Origin: Fidelibacterota bacterium
GTDB lineage: Bacteria > Fidelibacterota > Marinisomatia > Marinisomatales > S15-B10
Direction: 5' to 3'
NCBI GenBank assembly: GCA_002707905.1
Contig: PAOF01000042.1
Location: 12,708 to 17,742, forward strand
DNA: 5,035 bases
In this document: piece by piece, positions 1 to 5,035 of the stretch
How positions within the stretch are numbered: position 1 is the stretch's first letter
Layout of the letters: every line of letters starts with the position of its first letter
The notes under the pieces: model-generated
The model's input: only the letters and a program-made list of their open reading frames with translations
What the model was told of the DNA's origin: nothing
Database searches by the model: none
Program-made: the position numbers and the translations under genes

Positions 1-386
1 GACAATTCAATCATTTTCTTTTGAATGTTTTCTAAATCATTTTCAGTAAATGGATTTTCAACATCAAAATCATAAAAAAATCCATTTTCAATTGGTGGAC
101 CTATAGTCATTTTAGATTCTGGAAAAAGAAATTTTACTGCTTGTGCCATTAAATGAGCAGTACTATGTAAAAGAATCTCATGAGAGTCATGAGATTGTAT
201 TCTTATTAATTCAATTTTTGCATCTTCAATAATATTAGAGTTTAAATCTTTAATAGAATCATTTACTTTTATCGCTATTACGTCTGATATATCTTTGTAT
301 TTATCAGAAATGATATCAAGAAAAGATGATTTTGAGGAATAAGATTTTTGAGATAAATCTTGAAATGTAACTACAAAATTATTCAT
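1..386 (-). CDS. thrS: Threonyl-tRNA synthetase, N-terminal part (runs off the left edge)
   Basis: Charges tRNA-Thr with threonine in the cytoplasm and removes mischarged serine. Only the first 128 codons are present; the catalytic core and anticodon-binding domain lie beyond the window. I translated it by hand from the ATG at 386-384. Residues 1 to about 62 look like the TGS domain (VIAIKVNDSIKDLN, then an IELI strand). Residues 74-78 read HSTAH, the first HxxxH of the ThrRS/AlaRS editing domain, matching H73/H77 of the E. coli enzyme. Residues 95-108 (IGPPIENGFFYDFD) are the familiar ThrRS signature. The start is supported by the TGS domain beginning at once and by no nearer alternative. 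No Shine-Dalgarno sequence precedes it; the 14 bases upstream are almost all A/T. It follows the secreted-protein gene after 144 bases. The family call is firm. Confidence 0.95.
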   Translation of the reverse strand, partial: MNNFVVTFQDLSQKSYSSKSSFLDIISDKYKDISDVIAIKVNDSIKDLNSNIIEDAKIELIRIQSHDSHEILLHSTAHLMAQAVKFLFPESKMTIGPPIENGFFYDFDVENPFTENDLENIQKKMIEL

Positions 387-530
387 TAAATTAAAAATTA
401 GTTATCAGATTTTAGACGCATAAAAATGATGTAAATAAAATAATCCTTGTTAATTAAATGAATGATCGTGTATTATGGTCGTTAATTTATAAAAAAATTG
501 CAACAAATGAGACAGGTATTTCAAATCAAA
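387..530 (-). other. Intergenic gap containing the thrS 5' region
   Basis: This is the longest gap between genes in the window (144 bases). It must hold the 3' end of the secreted-protein transcript and probably the thrS promoter and leader. I found no GC-rich hairpin followed by a T run, so no clear intrinsic terminator. The best candidate is an AT-only stem around 484-500, which is weak. I could not assign a -35/-10 pair with confidence. Two near-identical octamers (462-469 and 475-482, differing at one base, 13 bases apart) are the only visible short repeat. A seven-codon open frame (421-398) lies just upstream of thrS but has no threonine codons. Confidence 0.5.
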
Positions 531-2186
531 TTATTTTATTAATATCAATTTATGAGAAATATTAGCTTCATCAGTTTTGATTATAAAAAAATAAACTCCA
601 GAGTTAATATTTTGACCATCTTTATTTTTTAAATTCCAATTAAATGAGTAATGCCCTTTTTCAATAAATGCATTTTTAACATTTAATATTTTTTCACCTA
701 AAATATTATAAATACTAATATTTACATCTGAAGATTTATTTAGAAAATAACTGATTTTAGTAGATGAATTAAATGGATTTGGATAATTTTTAATCAAAAC
801 CTCCTCATAATCTTCATTATAACTTTCTAAACTTAATATATTATAAGATTCAATAGGACCATATGGAATTAATTCCTTTTCATTTAATACTCCATAATTA
901 AGAGCATATTTTCTAACTTGGAAAAGAGGATTTCTTGATGGTGATTCATTATAATTTAGAATTCCTGAATTATTTACTGGATTAACATACTCCCAAACAA
1001 TGTTTTTATTATTATCAATTTCAAAGACTTTACCCTTAATTCCTTCGCAAATTAAAATATTTCCATTGGAAAGTTGCTGAGACCCTGAAATCCCAGCTGA
1101 AAAAAAAGTATCAAAGCTACCTTCATTATAATCTATTTTTGATTTAATAGGTGAAAAAACTCCTGAAGAATCAATATCATATTTTCCATGTTCATTTAAT
1201 GGAGTTTGAATTGTCTCAACAGTAGAATAATTTCTAAATCCCCCACCATTATTAAAAAATCTTATGATTCCTTTTTCTTCATCTATCCAGTGGGCATCAT
1301 GAACAAAAAATAATTTTTGATCATCAAAATCACCCATGTCATACATTGCAGGATTACCCCATCTATATAAAATATCACCCCCCATTTCATAATAACCACC
1401 TTGGTGAGATGATGACTCAAAGTTTGTTGTGCTATGATCAATAATATAAATCTCATTTGAAAAAGGAGATGTTATTAAAATTTGATCTAAATATTCATTG
1501 TAATCTAATGAATTAAAATGTAACCAATCTCCAGTATGACCTTTATTAATATCAATTAATTGATAGTTTTGACTTACTGAATTAAAATTTTCTAAAGTAT
1601 CACTAAAGTTTTGAACTACATGTTCAAAAACGTTCCATTTCCAAACTATTTCACCACTTATTGGATTTATTTCGATAATTTCTTCACCCCATAACTCTTC
1701 TAGTATATTACCATCATGATCAAAATGTAATTCAGGATCTCTTCCAAGTTTCAACATTCTTTCTAAATTTATTTTTTTCCAACAAATTGCTAAAATATTT
1801 CCATTTGGGAGTATTTCAATATCATGATGCAACATTTTATTCGAAGTAGAAAGATCATAATTCCATATGATTTCACCATTCCATGACAATATTTCAATCC
1901 CTCCAGTTGAACCACCAACACCATCAAAATTTTCATTATTAAGAAAAATTGTCCTTACAAGATTACCATTAGGAAGTAGATAACTAATTAATGCATTATG
2001 TTCACTTTTCCACTCATGAACCTTTTCACCGTTATTATCAATGAGGTAAGTTGTTTTAAGCGATATAGGATTTAATAATATATATCCATCTGAAACATCA
2101 TCAGTTTTAGAAATCAAACCAACTGAATTTTGTTGAGGAAAAATTAAAACATTACAAAAAAGTATTGTCAATATAATATTTTTCAT
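531..2186 (-). CDS. Secreted arylsulfotransferase-like beta-propeller protein with T9SS C-terminal sorting tail
   Basis: A 551-residue exported protein. Residues 1 to about 19 form a Sec signal peptide (MKN, then a hydrophobic IILTILF stretch and NVLIF); C11 is not in a good lipobox. The body, about 30-430, resembles the arylsulfotransferase (ASST) family, whose characterised members move sulfate between phenols. Matches include HHDIEILPNGN (120-130), GDWLHFNSLDYN (219-230), IIDHST (248-253), LYRWGNP (273-279) and HDAHW (296-300). Blade-like repeats end in Trp-x-Trp/Tyr (IIWNY, IVWKW, IVWEY), with LPNGN/LSNGN turns at 71, 126 and 372. Residues 467-551 are a type A T9SS sorting domain (NYPNPFN, VNISIYNILGEKI, INSGVYFFIIKT), implying passage through the outer membrane and surface attachment or release. 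The start is fixed by the signal peptide and lies 6 bases after a tRNA gene. The position where E. coli ASST has a catalytic arginine appears to be proline, so sulfotransferase activity is uncertain; a non-enzymatic propeller is the alternative. Confidence 0.85.
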   Translation of the reverse strand: MKNIILTILFCNVLIFPQQNSVGLISKTDDVSDGYILLNPISLKTTYLIDNNGEKVHEWKSEHNALISYLLPNGNLVRTIFLNNENFDGVGGSTGGIEILSWNGEIIWNYDLSTSNKMLHHDIEILPNGNILAICWKKINLERMLKLGRDPELHFDHDGNILEELWGEEIIEINPISGEIVWKWNVFEHVVQNFSDTLENFNSVSQNYQLIDINKGHTGDWLHFNSLDYNEYLDQILITSPFSNEIYIIDHSTTNFESSSHQGGYYEMGGDILYRWGNPAMYDMGDFDDQKLFFVHDAHWIDEEKGIIRFFNNGGGFRNYSTVETIQTPLNEHGKYDIDSSGVFSPIKSKIDYNEGSFDTFFSAGISGSQQLSNGNILICEGIKGKVFEIDNNKNIVWEYVNPVNNSGILNYNESPSRNPLFQVRKYALNYGVLNEKELIPYGPIESYNILSLESYNEDYEEVLIKNYPNPFNSSTKISYFLNKSSDVNISIYNILGEKILNVKNAFIEKGHYSFNWNLKNKDGQNINSGVYFFIIKTDEANISHKLILIK

Positions 2187-2192
2187 AAAAAG

Positions 2193-2266
2193 TGGGCGAT
2201 ACTGGATTCGAACCGGTGACCTCTACGATGTCAACGTAGCACTCTAACCAACTGAGCTAATCGCCC
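2193..2266 (-). tRNA. tRNA-Val (anticodon GAC)
   Basis: The minus strand folds as a 74-nt cloverleaf. The acceptor stem GGGCGAT/ATCGCCC pairs perfectly (2260-2266 with 2194-2200), with discriminator A at 2193. The D arm is GCTC/GAGT with one G-T pair. The anticodon stem CTACG/CGTAG encloses loop TTGACAT, giving anticodon GAC, which reads GUC and GUU valine codons. The T arm is ACCGG-TTCGAAT-CCAGT, with one C-A mismatch in the middle of the stem (2215 against 2203). CCA is not encoded: the bases after the discriminator are C then five Ts, so CCA must be added enzymatically. It sits 25 bases after the glycerate kinase stop and 6 bases before the next ATG, so it is probably cut out of a longer transcript. 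Confidence 0.96.
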
Positions 2267-2291
2267 AAATATTAAGTTTAATTTAAAAATA

Positions 2292-3242
2292 TTATTTTAT
2301 ATTAAGAAAGTCTGGTTTATGAATTTCAAAATCCGACTTGGTTTTTCTTACAATAACAATATCAGCATCATTTGGCATATATTTTTCCATGTTTTTTGTA
2401 ATACGTTCAAAATGCATAACAAATTTATACACTTCCTCTTTGGTCATATATTTTGATTTGTTTTTAGTATTATCCATTTCAATAGCTGTTTTTTCTTGCA
2501 ACCATCTATTTTCAAGAACTTTTTCGAAATTTGGAGATTTTATATAAATTTTTAAATCAAACAATCCAAAAAGATCTTGGTACTTATTATTTAATTGAGA
2601 ATTTACCCAATTTACCCAAATACCATCTGGATCAGACTCTCTTTCAAGGTCATTAATTGGAGATTTTAAATTATCAATAGGTTCTGGCTTTGCACCAAGA
2701 CACCAGCCATCAAAAATAATTACATTTGGTGTTCCTTCAAATACTTTCCATCTTATTTTAGGAAGAAGATCATCAAATTTTTTTGAAAATTCTGGAATTA
2801 ATGTTGTTTTTTCTTTTGAAGATACTAAAGAATTAATTGTTTCTAAACCCAAAGAAACATCATGTGTTCCTGGAACACCTCTCGTTGCAAGCAAAGGGTG
2901 AACATCCAAAGAAAGTTTTGTTCTTTCTTTTTTTGACAAATATATATCATCGATTGAAAAAGATGCGACTTTTAAATTAAAGTGGTTATTTAATAAAAGC
3001 TTTATAAAATCAGATATTGTTGATTTTCCAGAACCTTGACCGCCAGAAATAGATAATTTAAAAACATGATTTTCTTTTAATTCTTTTTCAATAATTAATA
3101 CAATTGGAATTATATTATTTATTAAAAAATTTTTATTTAATTCTTTTATATTTTTTTTGTCAGCTAATAATTGAAAATCATTTTTATTTAGCTCATAAAT
3201 ATCTACACAATGATTAAAATCAATTTTTTCTTTTGTAAACAT
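2292..3242 (-). CDS. D-glycerate 3-kinase, plant-type P-loop family
   Basis: A 316-residue cytoplasmic kinase predicted to phosphorylate D-glycerate with ATP to 3-phosphoglycerate. It belongs to the P-loop group that includes plant GLYK and E. coli YggC, related to phosphoribulokinase and uridine kinase. The Walker A motif GGQGSGKS is at residues 67-74 (codons 3021-3044). It is followed by SFSIDDIYL (94-102), HPLLATRGVPGTHD (115-128), and a Walker B-like strand IIFDGWCLG (175-183), all of which I associate with this family. Length is close to mature plant GLYK and longer than YggC. The start follows the phosphorylase stop (TGA) by 3 bases, with no room for a separate promoter and no Shine-Dalgarno sequence, so translation is probably coupled. 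The product of the upstream enzyme would be its substrate, which strongly supports glycerate over another small sugar or nucleoside. No truncation or missing key residue is visible. Confidence 0.88.
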   Translation of the reverse strand: MFTKEKIDFNHCVDIYELNKNDFQLLADKKNIKELNKNFLINNIIPIVLIIEKELKENHVFKLSISGGQGSGKSTISDFIKLLLNNHFNLKVASFSIDDIYLSKKERTKLSLDVHPLLATRGVPGTHDVSLGLETINSLVSSKEKTTLIPEFSKKFDDLLPKIRWKVFEGTPNVIIFDGWCLGAKPEPIDNLKSPINDLERESDPDGIWVNWVNSQLNNKYQDLFGLFDLKIYIKSPNFEKVLENRWLQEKTAIEMDNTKNKSKYMTKEEVYKFVMHFERITKNMEKYMPNDADIVIVRKTKSDFEIHKPDFLNIK

Positions 3243-3245
3243 AAA

Positions 3246-4979
3246 TCAAGTTATATTATTTGATATCCATAAAGTTTCATAAGGATTCATTTCTATTTTT
3301 CCATTAATAGATAAAATTTTATTTCTTGTAATTATGTCAAACCAATCCTCTGTTTCGATTAAATTGATACTATTAAGAGGGAATTTTATTACATCTTTAG
3401 TTATGTTTGAGACACAAAAAATACTTTGTGTTCTTTCAAGATCTTGTCTCCACAAACCGTAAATTTTATTACCTAAGTTTAATGTGAATTGAGTAGAGTT
3501 TGGATGAAATGCTGGTTGGTCGATTCTAATTTTCAATAATTCATTAATTTTTTTATAAATTTTATAATTTATTGAATCATTGTTCTCTAATAAATTAAAT
3601 AATTTTTGTTTATCCCATTGGTATCTATTTATAATTCTATTTTCACCACCTTTTTGAATTCCATCAATATTATTCTTTGTTCCTAACAAACTATGTATAT
3701 AAATAGCAGGAACACCTTCAAAAGCAAACATGATTGCATGAGCACATATAAATCTTTCAAATAAAAATTCATCTTCACCCTCAAACGTACCTCTCATGCT
3801 ATCATAAAAGGATATATTAATCTCATAGGGTGTTTTATCTCCCCACTGAGTAGTTCTATATGAAATTTTTCCATCAAATTTTTTCATTAACATTAATAGT
3901 TTTTCAATATTATCTTCATCTATATATCCTTCAATCGGTCTTAAACCAATCCCATCATGAGATGCAATAAAATTAAAATATGCATTTCCATTTTTAGCTG
4001 GTGGCATTGTCATTGACCACTTTCTTAATTCGCTACTATCTCCATTCACAAGAGTATAAAGAATTAATGGGGCTAATGTAAAATTATATATCCAATGAGC
4101 TTCATCACCATTTCCAAAATATGTTAAATTTTCTTTATTTGGAATATTAGTTTCTGTAATTAAAACAGATCTTTTGTCTAAATAATCTAATATTAACCTA
4201 AAAATTTTAATTAAATAATGAGCTTCAGGCCTATTAATACAATTTGTATTTTCTTCTTTCCATATATATGCAACAGCATCAAGCCTAAAAATTTTAATAT
4301 TCTTCTTAATATAAAAATTAAAGATATTTATAAACTCTATTAAAACATTTGGATTTTTAAAATCAAGATCAATTTGATCATGACTAAAAGTACACCAGAC
4401 CTCTCTTTCGCCACTTTTAGTCTTTACAGTTTGAAATAATTCTGATGTTCTAGGTCTTACAACTTGGGGAATACCATCCCAATTATTTACATTTATAAAA
4501 AAATCAGAACCATGACCATCTTCGTTTATGAAATTTTCAAACCATTTACTTTTTTTTGATGCATGATTTAAGACCATGTCAATCATAACATTGTAATTAG
4601 TTGAAATTTTTGACAAATCATTCCAATCTCCTAAATTAGATGAAACTTGATAATAATCTTTTACAGAAAAACCTTTATCTGAACTTGATGGCATAAATGG
4701 TAAAATATGAACCGAGTTAATTAAAGGATTAAATTTTATAAGAAAATCATTTAAACTTTTTAATGGAACTTCTAAGTCGTCAATAATAGAATCTCCATAT
4801 GTAATTAGGAAAATGTCTTTTTGATCCCAAATATTATTAATTTTTTCTTTTTTACTAATATTTGTTGGATTCAAAATAGATAATATTTGAGATGAAATTT
4901 GATTTAAATCAAACTCATTTTTGTTATATACCCTCTCTAATAATAAAAGAAGGTTTTTGTTAAATTCATTTATACTCAT
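3246..4979 (-). CDS. ggaP: Glucosylglycerate phosphorylase (GH13 subfamily 18, sucrose-phosphorylase-like)
   Basis: A 577-residue cytoplasmic GH13 (alpha-amylase fold) phosphorylase. Predicted reaction: 2-O-alpha-glucosyl-D-glycerate + phosphate to alpha-glucose 1-phosphate + D-glycerate, with retention. The (beta/alpha)8 barrel carries conserved region DMVLNHAS (134-141), nucleophile D234 in FRLDAVAYIW, acid/base E276 in LITETN, and transition-state aspartate D342 in SHDGIG. DQIDLDFKNP (201-210) is typical of sucrose-phosphorylase relatives. A C-terminal beta domain (about 496-577) ends in YETLWIS. Classical sucrose phosphorylases continue HDGIG with VID; here it is LRPIEG, which I recall from the YcjM/glucosylglycerate phosphorylase branch. 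The adjacent glycerate kinase independently supports that specificity. Sucrose or sucrose-6-phosphate phosphorylase is the main alternative. The start lies 9 bases after the upstream gene's stop, preceded by a T-rich stretch rather than a Shine-Dalgarno sequence. No signal peptide is present. Confidence 0.85.
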   Translation of the reverse strand: MSINEFNKNLLLLLERVYNKNEFDLNQISSQILSILNPTNISKKEKINNIWDQKDIFLITYGDSIIDDLEVPLKSLNDFLIKFNPLINSVHILPFMPSSSDKGFSVKDYYQVSSNLGDWNDLSKISTNYNVMIDMVLNHASKKSKWFENFINEDGHGSDFFINVNNWDGIPQVVRPRTSELFQTVKTKSGEREVWCTFSHDQIDLDFKNPNVLIEFINIFNFYIKKNIKIFRLDAVAYIWKEENTNCINRPEAHYLIKIFRLILDYLDKRSVLITETNIPNKENLTYFGNGDEAHWIYNFTLAPLILYTLVNGDSSELRKWSMTMPPAKNGNAYFNFIASHDGIGLRPIEGYIDEDNIEKLLMLMKKFDGKISYRTTQWGDKTPYEINISFYDSMRGTFEGEDEFLFERFICAHAIMFAFEGVPAIYIHSLLGTKNNIDGIQKGGENRIINRYQWDKQKLFNLLENNDSINYKIYKKINELLKIRIDQPAFHPNSTQFTLNLGNKIYGLWRQDLERTQSIFCVSNITKDVIKFPLNSINLIETEDWFDIITRNKILSINGKIEMNPYETLWISNNIT

Positions 4980-4988
4980 ATAAAAAAA

Positions 4989-5035
4989 TTATTTTTTATT
5001 ATCATTTTCAACAGCATCTATTAATTTTTCATAAA
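4989..5035 (-). CDS. C-terminal end of an unidentified upstream gene
   Basis: Of the three minus-strand frames from the right edge, only one stays open long enough to look coding: it reads YEKLIDAVENDNKK and then TAA at 4991-4989. The other two hit stops within a few codons. The charged, Lys/Asn-rich tail looks like a normal C-terminus but is too short to identify. Its stop is 9 bases before the phosphorylase start, so it is probably the preceding gene of the same operon. A glucosylglycerate-related enzyme or a transporter part would fit the context, but nothing in these residues shows that. Confidence 0.6.
   Translation of the reverse strand, partial: YEKLIDAVENDNKK

Noticed and set aside
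398..421. Seven-codon frame MRLKSDN just upstream of thrS, possibly a leader peptide
   Set aside because: It contains no threonine codons, is not followed by an attenuator-like hairpin, and the nearest AAGGA (444-448) is too far upstream to serve it. Such short frames are expected by chance.
462..482. Imperfect direct repeat of two octamers 13 bases apart as an operator upstream of thrS
   Set aside because: Only two short copies with one mismatch; no known regulator pattern is recognised and chance is a sufficient explanation.
484..500. Terminator after the secreted-protein gene
   Set aside because: The only stem is a five-pair AATTT/AAATT helix without G-C pairs, too weak to call an intrinsic terminator in such AT-rich sequence.
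2193..2266. tRNA-Val as an integration (attachment) site for a mobile element
   Set aside because: I saw no second copy of the tRNA 3' end and no integrase or phage-like gene in the window; flanking genes share the same AT-rich composition.
2299..2329. Candidate promoter for the tRNA: TTGAAA (2324-2329) and TAATAT (2299-2304) on the minus strand
   Set aside because: The spacer is 19 bases, longer than preferred, and such AT-rich boxes are common by chance here. In this lineage the -35/-10 consensus may also differ.
2338..2547. Plus-strand 69-codon open frame opposite the glycerate kinase
   Set aside because: It lies wholly inside the conserved kinase on the opposite strand. Its hydrophobic composition is what the complement of a Lys/Asn-rich, AT-rich gene would give, and it has no start signal or family features.

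Overview
The window is very AT-rich (G+C roughly 27-30% by eye) and every gene reads on the minus strand. The protein with a T9SS-type C-terminal tail (NYPNPFN start, IYNILGEKI, SGVYFF) and the lack of purine-rich Shine-Dalgarno sequences at the four visible start codons point to the Bacteroidetes / FCB side of the tree. A marine, Marinimicrobia (SAR406)-like or Ignavibacteria-like genome would fit, but the exact lineage is inference.

In transcription order (right to left): the last 14 codons of an unidentified gene (4989-5035); a GH13-family phosphorylase, best read as glucosylglycerate phosphorylase (3246-4979); a D-glycerate 3-kinase of the plant-type P-loop family (2292-3242); a tRNA-Val with anticodon GAC (2193-2266); a secreted arylsulfotransferase-like beta-propeller protein with a T9SS tail (531-2186); a 144-base gap; and the N-terminal third of a class II threonyl-tRNA synthetase, thrS, cut by the left edge (1-386).

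The most coherent biology is the phosphorylase/kinase pair. The genes are 3 bases apart and catalyse consecutive steps: glucosylglycerate + Pi gives alpha-glucose 1-phosphate + D-glycerate, then D-glycerate + ATP gives 3-phosphoglycerate. Together they would return a nitrogen-free compatible solute to central metabolism without spending ATP on the glucose half. The unidentified upstream gene ends 9 bases before the phosphorylase start and probably belongs to the same operon.

The most unusual arrangement is at the tRNA. It begins 25 bases after the kinase stop and ends only 6 bases before the ATG of the secreted protein, with no convincing terminator on either side, so 3' processing of the tRNA would leave an almost leaderless mRNA. 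I see no mobile element, CRISPR array, integrase or large repeat, and no evidence of a wholly new defence or mobile system.
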